This document shows positions 33,888 to 42,089 of a stretch of DNA of 64,000 nt, in pieces; position 1 is the first letter of the stretch; each line of letters starts with the position of its first letter. The stretch covers positions 47,076 to 111,075 of IMG/VR virus record IMGVR_UViG_3300021962_000044, one strand, 5' to 3'. A program made the position numbers and the translations under genes. This DNA is from a virus. A model generated the notes under the pieces. That model saw only the letters and a list, made by a program, of their open reading frames with translations. It had not been told where the DNA came from and searched no databases.

Positions 33888-34255
33888 TTAAAAGTTTAAG
33901 TACTAGCAGTCCTTTTCTAACAGTATCAGGTGGCAATCCTGGATCTACTTATATAGGTAACTATAGCAATAGTCCTGGTGTGGGTAATATGCGATATAAC
34001 CCCAATAATCAGAATGTAGAAGTGTATGACGGTAGTACTTGGATTATTCTTTCAGCACATCATGCTAGTATAAACTTAAATGATGAAACAGTTAGATTGT
34101 TAGAGTGGGCTAAAAAGAAAATGCTAGAAGAAGCCGAGCGCAACAAATTAGCAGAAACAAATCCCACTATTAAAGATTTGATGGAACAAATCAGAGACAA
34201 AGAAGAACAAGTTCGTATTGTTCAAACATTGATTAAAGAAGAAGTAAGAGTTTAA
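33884..34255 (+). CDS. Small protein with structural-type N-terminus, unknown function
   Basis: 123 residues. Residues 1-60 resemble the GSTYIGNYSNSPGVGNMRYN and VEVYDGSTWIIL turns seen at the start of phage tail-fibre or appendage proteins. Residues 65-123 are a charged helix (VRLLEWAKKKMLEEAERNKL, then MEQIRDKEEQ) and probably a coiled coil. It is coupled to the clamp (ATGA) and to dpdA (TAATG). Confidence 0.5.
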   Translation: MIKSLSTSSPFLTVSGGNPGSTYIGNYSNSPGVGNMRYNPNNQNVEVYDGSTWIILSAHHASINLNDETVRLLEWAKKKMLEEAERNKLAETNPTIKDLMEQIRDKEEQVRIVQTLIKEEVRV

Positions 34256-35847
34256 TGGAACAAGATAATCTATCAGCAAAGCAAAGCCCTGATTGGGCAT
34301 TGTTTTTACCCGCAGTCAGTAGTTTTTATATTTCTGGTTTAGGTAAGCAACGTAAGGGTGAACAATATTTTGACCCTGCACGTATCCCTGCAAAATTTAA
34401 CGGTGATGTAGAGAAACTAAACTTTCTTAATAGTAAAGAAGGTCTCTATTATTATAAATGGGGACTATACTCTGCTGGTCATGCTAACTTAGATACTACT
34501 AAAGACGATGCTAGTGAATCAATCATTAGAGAACGTGAAGAAGGTACATTTATGTTGGGTGACTCTGGTGGATTTCAAATTCTTAAAGGACAATGGCCAG
34601 CTGATTGGAAAGATCCTAATTGCCCTAAAGCTATGATAAAGCGTAAAGCAGTATTGAACTGGATGGATACATACATGGACTATGGCATGGTCCTTGATAT
34701 TCCTTCACAATCATTAACTACCTTTCATATGAAGGATCCTAAAACAATTGAAAAAGATGTACATGGTAATGATATTCCGGGTAGTGGAGTAAGTCTTCAT
34801 GGAATTCAATTTATTGCAGATGCAGTTAAAGCTACTCATATCAATAACGAATACTTCATTAACAATCGTTCGGGCAAATGTAAATTCTTAAACGTATTAC
34901 AAGGTCGTACACATACACAATCAAACGATTGGTATAATGAGATGAAAAAGTATTGCGATCCAAATATCTATCCAGATAATCATTTTAATGGTTGGGCATT
35001 TGGTGGTCAAAACAAAATTGATCCACACTTAATGCTAACACGTATGATTGATATTATACATGATGGATTGTTAGTAGAAGATAAACATGATTTAATTCAT
35101 TGTTTGGGTACAAGTATTTTAGAGTATGCTGTCTTGTTTACTGAAATTCAAAAAGCTATTCGTAAATATCATAACCCAAAACTTAAGATTACATTTGATT
35201 GTGCAAGCCCATTCTATAGTGCGGCTAAAGGATTAGCATATTTCAATACTAATATTGAGCATGATAAAAAATGGTCATACAGTATGGAAAAGACGGCCGA
35301 GAAAAAAGATTATGCCAATGACACTAGAAAATACAGAGATGCTGTATTAGCTGAAGGTATCCATAATCTATTTACAGATAGTCCAGTAACTGATAAACTA
35401 GTGCTTAAGGATATGTGTTATCGTGGTCATGGTTTTTTAGGTCAACATAACAAAGAAACCAAAACTAGTTGGGATACATTGAGTTATACATTGATTCAAA
35501 GTCATAATGTATGGATGCATATGAATGCTGTTCAAGAGGCTAATCGTCAATATGAACAAGGTGTTGTACCTAAAATGCTTATTCATAAACTTGAAGGTAG
35601 TAAGTTTTTTAGTAAGGTAATTGATGAAATCTTTAGTAAAAAAACTAAACAAGAAGCTATTGACCTAATTGATTATTATAGTAGTTATTGGATGCAGTTT
35701 CAATCTGGTAGTCAGGGAATTAGTGGTAAGAAAACTGCTAATGCAATGACTAGCTTTGACAGGTTATTTATTGTAGAAGATAAACCAAAATTTGAAGAAG
35801 AAATAGAAGATAGTGATGATGCAATGAATGAGGTATTAGGAGAATGA
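34255..35847 (+). CDS. dpdA: DpdA-type DNA 7-deazaguanine transglycosylase
   Basis: 530 residues. It has the TGT-family catalytic signature DSGGFQ, with Asp103, followed by LDIPSQS, the FLNVLQGRTH segment and FDCASPFYSAAKG with Asp315 as the probable nucleophile region. TGT enzymes exchange guanine in tRNA; phage DpdA proteins insert a 7-deazaguanine into DNA. FolE, QueD and QueE in the same window supply the precursor, which supports DNA modification. QueC is not seen here. The modified base protects phage DNA from restriction in studied cases. Confidence 0.85.
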   Translation: MEQDNLSAKQSPDWALFLPAVSSFYISGLGKQRKGEQYFDPARIPAKFNGDVEKLNFLNSKEGLYYYKWGLYSAGHANLDTTKDDASESIIREREEGTFMLGDSGGFQILKGQWPADWKDPNCPKAMIKRKAVLNWMDTYMDYGMVLDIPSQSLTTFHMKDPKTIEKDVHGNDIPGSGVSLHGIQFIADAVKATHINNEYFINNRSGKCKFLNVLQGRTHTQSNDWYNEMKKYCDPNIYPDNHFNGWAFGGQNKIDPHLMLTRMIDIIHDGLLVEDKHDLIHCLGTSILEYAVLFTEIQKAIRKYHNPKLKITFDCASPFYSAAKGLAYFNTNIEHDKKWSYSMEKTAEKKDYANDTRKYRDAVLAEGIHNLFTDSPVTDKLVLKDMCYRGHGFLGQHNKETKTSWDTLSYTLIQSHNVWMHMNAVQEANRQYEQGVVPKMLIHKLEGSKFFSKVIDEIFSKKTKQEAIDLIDYYSSYWMQFQSGSQGISGKKTANAMTSFDRLFIVEDKPKFEEEIEDSDDAMNEVLGE

Positions 35848-35848
35848 T

Positions 35849-36061
35849 ATGCCATATAAACAACGTATTAAAACTTTAGAAGAATCACATAGATTAGTTG
35901 AGAATCAAATCTTTCAATTAGAGAAGTCTGGTAGTACTGATATTGAAAAAATTAAAAGTTTAAAAGAACTTAAGGATAAGTATTTTACTGAATTGCGTTC
36001 ATTGAATAGAGCGCAATGGGATCATGACCATGAAAGAGTAGATTTAGATGATGACCGTTAA
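35849..36061 (+). CDS. Small coiled-coil protein
   Basis: 70 residues with heptad-like charged helices (LEESHRLVENQIFQLEKSG, IEKIKSLKELKDKYFTELRS) and a D/R-rich tail. It starts one base after dpdA and overlaps the next gene by 14 bp. Unknown function. Confidence 0.55.
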   Translation: MPYKQRIKTLEESHRLVENQIFQLEKSGSTDIEKIKSLKELKDKYFTELRSLNRAQWDHDHERVDLDDDR

Positions 36062-36275
36062 TCCAGCACTTACTATAAAATCAACAATGACTAGTGATAC
36101 CCAGGACTCTATTATTACCTTTACTGGTGGTTCAGATGAAATGTTACGTATTGCAAAAGATGGGTTTTATATACGTGGTAAACGGGTAAATCAGGATGAC
36201 AAAGAAGCAGAATTAGTGTATAATACATTTCATCAATGGTTAACATGGGCAACACTTAATAGGGATTACAAATGA
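36048..36275 (+). CDS. Small conserved phage protein
   Basis: 75 residues; ATG ATG at the start leaves either 36048 or 36051 possible. EMLRIAKDGFYIRGKRV followed by a Gln/Asp stretch and VYNTFHQWLTWA resembles short conserved proteins common in phage early regions (E-M-L-R-I-x-x-D-G-F-Y). ATGA overlap downstream. Confidence 0.55.
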   Translation: MMTVNPALTIKSTMTSDTQDSIITFTGGSDEMLRIAKDGFYIRGKRVNQDDKEAELVYNTFHQWLTWATLNRDYK

Positions 36276-36727
36276 TAGAACAACATGAACAAGCAATGGC
36301 AGAGAAACGTTCTCGCATTAAAGATAAAGCATTACGTACAATTTTTGTGCGTTTTCAAAAAGAAGGTATTCACAAATACCCAGCGGCAGCAACAGACCCA
36401 TCACTTGCTACAGGTGATGAGTATGATGTTAGCTTTTTAGCTACTCCACATAGACACATCTTTCATTTTGATGTGGCTATTGAAGTATTTCACAACGACC
36501 GTGATATTGAGTTTATTCAGTTTAAAAGATGGTTAGAGAATCAATATTCTCAAGGCATACTAGAATTGGATTACAAAAGTTGTGAAATGATTAGTGATGA
36601 CCTCTATGAAGTTATTGCAACTCGGTATCCAGATCGTAGTATCGCTATTCAAGTATCAGAAGATAATGAGAATGGTGCTCATATTGTCTATAACACAACA
36701 ACAAATTTACATAAACTCGCTATTTAA
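36272..36727 (+). CDS. Conserved phage protein, unknown function
   Basis: 151 residues. Strongly patterned block: FVRFQKEGIHKYPAAATDPS, ATGDEYDVSFLATPHRHIFH and FDVAIEVFHNDRDIEFIQFK. I know this only as a conserved uncharacterised family in T4-like environmental phages. The His/Asp-rich core could bind metal, but no known motif fits. In the dpdA operon by overlap. Confidence 0.6.
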   Translation: MIEQHEQAMAEKRSRIKDKALRTIFVRFQKEGIHKYPAAATDPSLATGDEYDVSFLATPHRHIFHFDVAIEVFHNDRDIEFIQFKRWLENQYSQGILELDYKSCEMISDDLYEVIATRYPDRSIAIQVSEDNENGAHIVYNTTTNLHKLAI

Positions 36728-36739
36728 AAGGAAATAAAA

Positions 36740-36940
36740 ATGGCAAAACAACAATCTAACCCACGTGTTCAACAAATCTTTGAGGATCTAGAAAACTATC
36801 TAGCTTTCTGTCAAGATTTCGGATACAAGTTTGATGAATCAACACTATATGATATGCGTAGCTTTGCATATCGTCAATTTAGTAAGGCAGTAACTGGCAA
36901 GTGGGCTAAAGATCAATGGCAGGAAGACGCACGTCCATGA
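36740..36940 (+). CDS. Small conserved protein upstream of glycosyltransferase
   Basis: 66 residues, helical and charged (VQQIFEDLENYLAFCQDFGY, WAKDQWQEDARP). Ribosome-binding site AAAGGAAA. Its stop overlaps the next start (ATGA). Unknown function. Confidence 0.55.
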   Translation: MAKQQSNPRVQQIFEDLENYLAFCQDFGYKFDESTLYDMRSFAYRQFSKAVTGKWAKDQWQEDARP

Positions 36941-38115
36941 GAAAACTGTTTTACATGGGGCTTGAACCTTATAAAGCACGTTACACTTTGCAATTACAAG
37001 AGTGGAATGAACGTGTCTTTAAACGTAGAGGTATTAACTATGTTATCGTTCCCGGCGAAACATTAAGTAATGATCAAGCTATTGTTACAGGACAAGTATT
37101 AGATGCTCATGGTCGTACATACTTTGGCATGAGTCAATTAATGAATTTAGTTAAAATGATGAAGGCAGGAGAATGTAGTAATGAAGATATTGTCTACTTT
37201 GAAGATATGTTTCAACCAGGTATTGAAAGTTTGCCTTATATACTTAAGCAAGTTCCTGCTAATCTGCGTCCTCGTATATTTGTCCGTTGTCTTGCTCAGT
37301 CAATTGATCCGGATGATTTCGTACATGTATGGGGTATGAGTGAGTTCATGGGTCACTATGAAAAGATGGTTGATTCATTTGTTGATGGCGTATTAGCTAC
37401 CAACGAAGAAATGATTATGCATATGAAGATTGCTGGTTGGAAGGCTCCATTATATAACGTTAGCGGTCTTGCATTTGGTAAGGATGAAGTTCGTAATCGG
37501 ATTGAAGGTCCGTTAAAACCCTTCAATGAACGTAAAATGCGTGTAGCATTTTCAGCAAGATGGGATCAAGAGAAACAACCTGATTTCTATATGGATTTGA
37601 TTGAAGCATTTTATGCTAGGTCTAATACTAAAGTAGAGTTCTGCGTATTCAGTGGTAGCAAGTTAAAAAGTAATAACGAAAGTTACATGGAACGTACCCG
37701 AAAACTTCAAAGTCAAGGTAAACTAGTTATCTATGAAGATTTAGAAAAGAATGCATATTATGAATTACTAAATGACACAAGAGTATTGTTTAACTGTGCA
37801 TTGCAAGACTGGGTAAGTAATACAGTTAGTGAAGCAGATACATTGGGTTGTAATGTATTATATCCAGCATATCGTTCATTCCCGGAAACGTTTGCTAATG
37901 ATAATACACGATTATATATTCCCTGGAGTATTGATGATGCTATGTCTAAATTGCAAAATTTGTTAGTAGCACCACATAACTATCAAGGTCGTATTAGTAA
38001 TTACAATGATGGTACTATTGACCGTATCTGTGATATTATGGAAGGCAACGGGGAACAATATTTACGTATGAGTAACGACTATCGTAAATACACAAGAGAA
38101 ACAAAATACTCATAA
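36937..38115 (+). CDS. GT-B-type glycosyltransferase-like protein
   Basis: 392 residues from ATG 36937, chosen for the ATGA overlap; the longer frame from 36916 adds seven residues inside the upstream gene. The C-terminal half resembles a Rossmann GT-B domain: MRVAFSARWDQEKQPDFYMD, FCVFSGSKLKSNNESY and the acceptor-side DWVSNTVSEADTLGCNVLYP, where the S-E-A-x-x-x-G pattern contacts the nucleotide sugar. Likely substrate and acceptor are unknown; DNA or virion glycosylation are options, given GalE and other glycosyltransferases in the window. Confidence 0.7.
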   Translation: MRKLFYMGLEPYKARYTLQLQEWNERVFKRRGINYVIVPGETLSNDQAIVTGQVLDAHGRTYFGMSQLMNLVKMMKAGECSNEDIVYFEDMFQPGIESLPYILKQVPANLRPRIFVRCLAQSIDPDDFVHVWGMSEFMGHYEKMVDSFVDGVLATNEEMIMHMKIAGWKAPLYNVSGLAFGKDEVRNRIEGPLKPFNERKMRVAFSARWDQEKQPDFYMDLIEAFYARSNTKVEFCVFSGSKLKSNNESYMERTRKLQSQGKLVIYEDLEKNAYYELLNDTRVLFNCALQDWVSNTVSEADTLGCNVLYPAYRSFPETFANDNTRLYIPWSIDDAMSKLQNLLVAPHNYQGRISNYNDGTIDRICDIMEGNGEQYLRMSNDYRKYTRETKYS

Positions 38116-38132
38116 CATTTAAAGGAAACAAA

Positions 38133-38327
38133 ATGAGCGCACAAAATGATATTGAAACAAGCTTGGCAGCATACAATGCCGAGAACGATAAGTTTAACAA
38201 AGGCAATGCAGCCGCTGGTACACGTGCCCGTAAAGCATTAGCAGAGTTAGCTAAAGCAGTTAAGGCTCGCCGTAATGAAATTACAGCAGAAAAAGCCGCA
38301 CGTGCAGAAGCAAAAGCTAAGGCTTAA
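38133..38327 (+). CDS. Histone H1/Hc1-like small basic protein
   Basis: 64 residues. GNAAAGTRARKALAELAKAV and KARRNEITAEKAARAEAKAK resemble the N-terminal half of Chlamydia-type Hc1 (E-K-G-N-K-A-A-x-x-R-x-R-x-x...K-x-Y-R-K-E-S). Small Lys/Ala/Arg helices bind DNA non-specifically. A role in phage or host nucleoid compaction is inferred. Ribosome-binding site AAAGGAAA. Confidence 0.6.
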   Translation: MSAQNDIETSLAAYNAENDKFNKGNAAAGTRARKALAELAKAVKARRNEITAEKAARAEAKAKA

Positions 38328-38339
38328 TCGAACAACATT

Positions 38340-39002
38340 ATGAGTGAAATTAATGTTTTACCATTATTTTCTACTCCGGTGATGTACGAATATAAAACAG
38401 AATATCGTGTTTCACAAAAAGAAAAAGATATTTTATATTCTTTGGAAGAGCGAACCAATTATGGAAATGCTCTTTCTAAAAATACATATGTTTTAGATTT
38501 ACCTGGATTAGAAAATTTAAAAAGTTTTTTGCAATTTAAATTAGATTATTATGCAAAAAATATTGTAGCTGTAGAAGAACAGAAATTCTATATTACAAAT
38601 TCCTGGACAACAAGGAATCAAATGGGTGAAAAACATCATTCACATAGACACCCAAATTCTATGCTAAGTGGTGTATTTTATCTGGAAGCTGATGGTAATT
38701 CGCCTTTAGAAATTTCACATCGTTCTAGGATTTTTGAAGATTTTAGATTTTCATTTAAACATACCGAAATGAATATGTTTAATTCTCCGTCTTGGAAGGG
38801 GTTAGTTGTTACAGGAAGTTTAATCATATTTCCAAGTTGGCTAGTCCATGAAGCACACTCAAACACATCTAATATAGATAGACGAGTATTAGGATTTAAT
38901 AGTTTTGTTGAGGGTAAGTTTGGTCCTCAACTAGGATCTGAAGATGCATATTCCGCAGAACTTATACTTACTAACTCAAAGGAAAATTATGGCAACACGT
39001 AA
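38340..39002 (+). CDS. 2OG-Fe(II) oxygenase-like protein
   Basis: 220 residues. The central part fits the putative 2OG-Fe(II) oxygenase family common in marine phages: ITNSWTTRNQMGEKHHSHRH and PNSMLSGVFYLEA, then TGSLIIFPSWLVHEAHSNTS and RRVLGFNSFVEG. His residues in HHSHRHPN and LVHEAH are candidate iron ligands. The Arg in RRVLGFN may bind 2-oxoglutarate. Substrate unknown; peptidyl or nucleobase hydroxylation are possible. Confidence 0.75.
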   Translation: MSEINVLPLFSTPVMYEYKTEYRVSQKEKDILYSLEERTNYGNALSKNTYVLDLPGLENLKSFLQFKLDYYAKNIVAVEEQKFYITNSWTTRNQMGEKHHSHRHPNSMLSGVFYLEADGNSPLEISHRSRIFEDFRFSFKHTEMNMFNSPSWKGLVVTGSLIIFPSWLVHEAHSNTSNIDRRVLGFNSFVEGKFGPQLGSEDAYSAELILTNSKENYGNT

Positions 39003-39213
39003 ATTAAAGAATATAGATAACGAGCAATGGCCTAAAATTAATCAAGGAACTCATCTAACAGTAAAAACATTTGAAGATGGGCACACTGAGTTACTATGGG
39101 ATTGGGACGCACTAGTCAATGAAGTACGTGAAGCTTGTGCTAGTGCTAAACTTGCCAATACAAAGCCTGCAGTTAAGGCTAAATCAAAAAAATCAGTTGC
39201 TAAAACAAAATGA
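38989..39213 (+). CDS. Small Lys-rich-tailed protein
   Basis: 74 residues from ATG 38989, selected because CAAAGGAAAATT gives a good ribosome-binding site and the longer frame from 38944 lies inside the oxygenase gene. It reads LKNIDNEQWPKINQGTHLTV, then FEDGHTELLWDWDALVNEV, and ends with a K/A/S tail (KAKSKKSVAKTK). I recall similar T4-like proteins; function unknown. Confidence 0.6.
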   Translation: MATRKLKNIDNEQWPKINQGTHLTVKTFEDGHTELLWDWDALVNEVREACASAKLANTKPAVKAKSKKSVAKTK

Positions 39214-39294
39214 TAAATACATATGTTGCATAAAGGCAACAATATAGACCTAGGTCTCGTTGAGCATTAACGATAGATGCTTTGAAAGGAACAT
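39213..39294 (+). promoter_or_regulatory. Late-type box and structured leader of the GIY-YIG gene
   Basis: ATAAATAC at 39213-39220 is followed by an 80-nt leader with hairpins GTTGC/GCAAC (39225-39240) and TCGTT/AACGA (near 39257-39273). GAAAGGAAC lies before the ATG at 39295. Leader hairpins are a known control feature of T4 homing endonuclease genes. Confidence 0.5.
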
Positions 39295-39972
39295 ATGTAT
39301 AAACTTTATCAAATAACCAATACGGTCAACGGAAAATCGTATATAGGTATCACTAAACTTTCCATAACTGAACGATGGAATGTCCATATCTCTAACTCAA
39401 TAAAACCCAAATATCCATTACATCACGCTATTGCAAAGTATGGATACAATTCTTTTACAATTAATCTTTTAGAAGAAAATCAGGATAGAAAAGTTATCAG
39501 TGGACTAGAAGAACCCACTATTCAGAGACTAAGAACTCATGTAAGTAAACACGGATATAATGTTGCCAAAGGTGGTTATGGTGGTGATTTAGGGCCAGAG
39601 GCTACTGCAAAACGAATTGAAACAATCAAAAACTATTCACCTGAAAGAAAAGCCAAACATCAAGAAAAATTGCGGTTGCGTAATTTAGGTAAGACGAAAG
39701 AAAATGATGCCGGAAGATTATCACAATCAGAAAAAATAAAAGGTAATTCTTTTAGAAAAAACATACCACACACCCCTAAATCAAGTTTAAAAATTTCTAG
39801 GGCAAATACAGGTAAAATAAGATCCGAAAGCTCTAGACAGCTATATAGTAAAATTGCTAAAATAAGAGGAACAGGACCTCAATTGCAAGGCAAAAAAGTA
39901 AGTTGTATTTGCTGCCAAAGAGATTGGGATTTAGGTAATTTCACACAACATATCAAAAGGAATTTAAAATGA
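39295..39972 (+). CDS. GIY-YIG homing endonuclease
   Basis: 225 residues. The nuclease motif is YQITNTVNGKSYIGITKLS with LLEENQDRKVISGLEEPTIQ containing the catalytic Glu region. NUMOD3-like repeats follow (GNSFRKNIPHTPKSSLKISR). The C-terminal CICCQRDWDLGNFTQHIKRN looks like a small zinc-type finger (C-x2-C...H). It is free-standing and lies before folE, overlapping it by 4 bp. The folE frame is intact, so it is not an intron. Confidence 0.88.
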   Translation: MYKLYQITNTVNGKSYIGITKLSITERWNVHISNSIKPKYPLHHAIAKYGYNSFTINLLEENQDRKVISGLEEPTIQRLRTHVSKHGYNVAKGGYGGDLGPEATAKRIETIKNYSPERKAKHQEKLRLRNLGKTKENDAGRLSQSEKIKGNSFRKNIPHTPKSSLKISRANTGKIRSESSRQLYSKIAKIRGTGPQLQGKKVSCICCQRDWDLGNFTQHIKRNLK

Positions 39973-40649
39973 GTTTTAATAAAAACAAAGCAGACTCGGA
40001 GTTGGGAAAACAAGTACATGAATATTTGGTAAAGATGGGTGTAGAAACACCTACAAATCCTAACGGATTGAGCCGTACTGATAAAATTGATATCATTGAA
40101 GCAAAATTCACTGATATAATGAATGCATTGGGATTAGATTTATCTGATGATAGTTTAATTGAAACCCCGAAACGTGTTGCAAAAATGATGGTAGGGGAAA
40201 TCTTTTGGGGGCTAGACTATGAAGCATTCCCAAAATGTACAACAGTTGACAACAAGATGCAATACAACGAAATGGTTGTAGAGCGTAATGTTAATGTTCA
40301 ATCTAACTGCGAACATCATTTTGTAGTAATTGATGGATTGGCTACTGTAGCTTATGTCCCTAAACAAAAAGTATTAGGGCTTAGTAAGATCAACCGTATT
40401 GTAGAATATTTTAGCAAAAGACCTCAGATTCAAGAGAGGTTAACAGAGCAAATTTTTCACACCTTACAGTTCATCCTTGATACAGAAGATGTTGCAGTTA
40501 TGATTGATGCCCAACACTATTGCGTTAAAAGCAGGGGAGTTGAGGATACAGGATCTAGTACTGTTACTTGTCGTTTAGGTGGAGGATTTAAATCTGATCC
40601 AGCGGCACGACAAGAGTTCTTACAGATTGCTAACAAAGGTTGCAAATGA
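39969..40649 (+). CDS. folE: GTP cyclohydrolase I
   Basis: 226 residues. Signature [20 protein letters not shown] with zinc ligands Cys and His, [20 protein letters not shown] and the C-terminal [13 protein letters not shown] with the third zinc ligand Cys. It converts GTP to dihydroneopterin triphosphate, the entry step for 7-deazaguanine and folate synthesis. In this operon it feeds QueD and QueE. It overlaps the R67-like DHFR gene by 4 bp. Confidence 0.95.
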   Translation: MSFNKNKADSELGKQVHEYLVKMGVETPTNPNGLSRTDKIDIIEAKFTDIMNALGLDLSDDSLIETPKRVAKMMVGEIFWGLDYEAFPKCTTVDNKMQYNEMVVERNVNVQSNCEHHFVVIDGLATVAYVPKQKVLGLSKINRIVEYFSKRPQIQERLTEQIFHTLQFILDTEDVAVMIDAQHYCVKSRGVEDTGSSTVTCRLGGGFKSDPAARQEFLQIANKGCK

Positions 40650-40837
40650 AGTTTAAATTAGGTGATATGGTTAAAAAAGTATCAGGTTCACAATGGCACG
40701 GTAAAGTAGTAGGTACATATTCAACTGAGTTAACTCCTGAAGGATATGCAGTTGAAAGTCATACAGAAAAAGGTTCTGTTCAAATATATCCTGCAAAGGC
40801 TCTTGAGTTATGGGAGTTGAATAATGGGAATGCGTAA
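40646..40837 (+). CDS. R67/DfrB-type dihydrofolate reductase
   Basis: 63 residues from ATG 40646 (ATGA overlap with folE). Without gaps it follows plasmid R67 DHFR as I recall it: [20 protein letters not shown], then [10 protein letters not shown] and [12 protein letters not shown]. The active-site VQIY (R67 residues 66-69) and the Lys32 equivalent are present; Trp45 is Thr here. R67-type enzymes are SH3-like barrels that form a tetramer with one central pore and resist trimethoprim. The N-terminal 15 disordered residues of R67 are missing. Reduced folate supply or pterin metabolism next to FolE is the likely role. Confidence 0.8.
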   Translation: MKFKLGDMVKKVSGSQWHGKVVGTYSTELTPEGYAVESHTEKGSVQIYPAKALELWELNNGNA

Positions 40838-41060
40838 ACAAATGGATTACAATAGTGTACATCATCAAATCTATATGTCTGGTGTAGAACTACATAGTAA
40901 CTACAATGATGGTTACAATCAATTTGAAATCAAAAAAGATTTACATCGTATTAAATGGCTATTAGATGAGATTATGGCTGATAGTCCTACATTTGCAGGT
41001 GAGGATGAATTCTTAAAAGAACATGAGCAAACTAAGATGTGGAGAACTCTTTCAAAATGA
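40824..41060 (+). CDS. Small conserved protein, unknown function
   Basis: 78 residues. [20 protein letters not shown] and [20 protein letters not shown] are helical and patterned like T4-type proteins of unknown function. Coupled by overlap to the DHFR and the nucleotidyltransferase genes. Confidence 0.55.
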   Translation: MGMRKQMDYNSVHHQIYMSGVELHSNYNDGYNQFEIKKDLHRIKWLLDEIMADSPTFAGEDEFLKEHEQTKMWRTLSK

Positions 41061-41530
41061 TTTTTAATCACATTAAGAAACTTAAACAAGACGGTAAGAA
41101 AATTGGTATTACCTTCAGTACATTTGACCTACTTCACGCAGGTCATATTGCTATGTTAAGTGAAGCAAAGAATCATTGTGATTACTTAATTTGTGGACTA
41201 CAAACTGACCCGACTATTGATCGTCCTGATACTAAGAATAAACCTATTCAAAGTATCGTAGAACGACAGATTCAACTTGCGGCTTGCCGTTATGTAGATG
41301 AAGTAGTTGTATATCAAACTGAACAGGACCTTATAGACTTATTACTTATTCTACCATTAGATGTTCGCATTTTGGGTGTTGAATATGCTGAGAAAGAGTT
41401 TACTGGAAGATATGAAGGCGGAGAGCGTGGCATTGAACTTGTGTTTAATGGTCGTGACCACAGTTTCAGTAGTTCAAGTTTACGTAAACGGGTAGCTGAT
41501 GCCCAAATTATTAATACTCTTAATAAATAA
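41057..41530 (+). CDS. Cytidylyltransferase-like protein (TagD/RfaE type)
   Basis: 157 residues from ATG 41057 (ATGA overlap). Has GITFSTFDLLHAGHIAMLSE with the HxGH nucleotide-binding motif, CGLQTDPTIDRPDTKNKPIQ with the RxxxK region, the ERQIQLAACRYVDEVVVY helix and the C-terminal RDHSFSSSSLRKR (ISTT/SSLRKR-type). The family activates glycerol-3-phosphate or heptose phosphate with a nucleotide. With GalE and glycosyltransferases downstream, it could supply an activated sugar or alditol. Substrate unknown. Confidence 0.8.
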   Translation: MIFNHIKKLKQDGKKIGITFSTFDLLHAGHIAMLSEAKNHCDYLICGLQTDPTIDRPDTKNKPIQSIVERQIQLAACRYVDEVVVYQTEQDLIDLLLILPLDVRILGVEYAEKEFTGRYEGGERGIELVFNGRDHSFSSSSLRKRVADAQIINTLNK

Positions 41531-41575
41531 GATAACCGGTCTCTTTGGGCTCATCCCGGTATACAAATTCTGCGT

Positions 41576-41598
41576 CCTATGCTATAATATAACATAGG
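41576..41598 (+). promoter_or_regulatory. Extended -10 promoter inside an inverted repeat
   Basis: TGCTATAAT with TATAAT at 41583-41588 is flanked by CCTATG (41576-41581) and CATAGG (41593-41598). The palindrome encloses the -10 box and ends at the AGGAG site for queD, so it may be an operator. Confidence 0.5.
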
Positions 41599-41606
41599 AG
41601 AACACA

Positions 41607-42089
41607 ATGGCAAACAAAAAATTCTTTTCAACAAAAACATACAGACAAATAGGTCCTGTAGCATATCGTCAATGGCGTGCTGACAGTCATTGTAACTTAA
41701 TTCATGGATATGCTATGAGTTTTCACTTTGAGTTTGAAGCTGATACATTAGATGCCCGTAACTGGGTAACTGACTTTGGTGGATTACGCCCACTTAAAGA
41801 TAAACTAGAAGAATGGTTTGACCATACTCTACTAGTCGCACAAGATGACCCAATGCGTGAACATCTATTAGAACTAGGTAGATTGAAACTAGCAAAGATT
41901 ACAGAAGTAGAACGTACTGGTTGTGAAGGTATTTCAGACTTTTTATACGAATATGTTAATACAATCTTTTTACCTAACTGCGGTAGTGAAGAAGCTAAAC
42001 GTGTTTGGTGTTGTAGAGTAGAAGTACGTGAGACTGATAGCAATATGGCAGGCCGTAGTGGTCACAGAGAAGATAGAGAGTTTGAGTAA
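41607..42089 (+). CDS. queD: QueD-like 6-carboxy-tetrahydropterin synthase
   Basis: 160 residues. PTPS-family blocks: DSHCNLIHGYAMSFHFEFEA, WVTDFGGLRPLKDKLEEWFD with the H-T-L-L that follows, then the E-G-I-S-D-F-L-Y helix and CCRVEVRETDSNMAG at the end. The usual zinc motif HGH is HGY here, so the third ligand must be supplied differently or the site is altered. QueD makes 6-carboxy-tetrahydropterin for QueE. The stop overlaps the queE start. Confidence 0.85.
   Translation: MANKKFFSTKTYRQIGPVAYRQWRADSHCNLIHGYAMSFHFEFEADTLDARNWVTDFGGLRPLKDKLEEWFDHTLLVAQDDPMREHLLELGRLKLAKITEVERTGCEGISDFLYEYVNTIFLPNCGSEEAKRVWCCRVEVRETDSNMAGRSGHREDREFE

Noticed and set aside
39213-39972. Group I intron encoding the GIY-YIG protein
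   Set aside because: The flanking genes (38989-39213 and folE) are intact and no intron core elements were seen; it is better read as a free-standing homing endonuclease.
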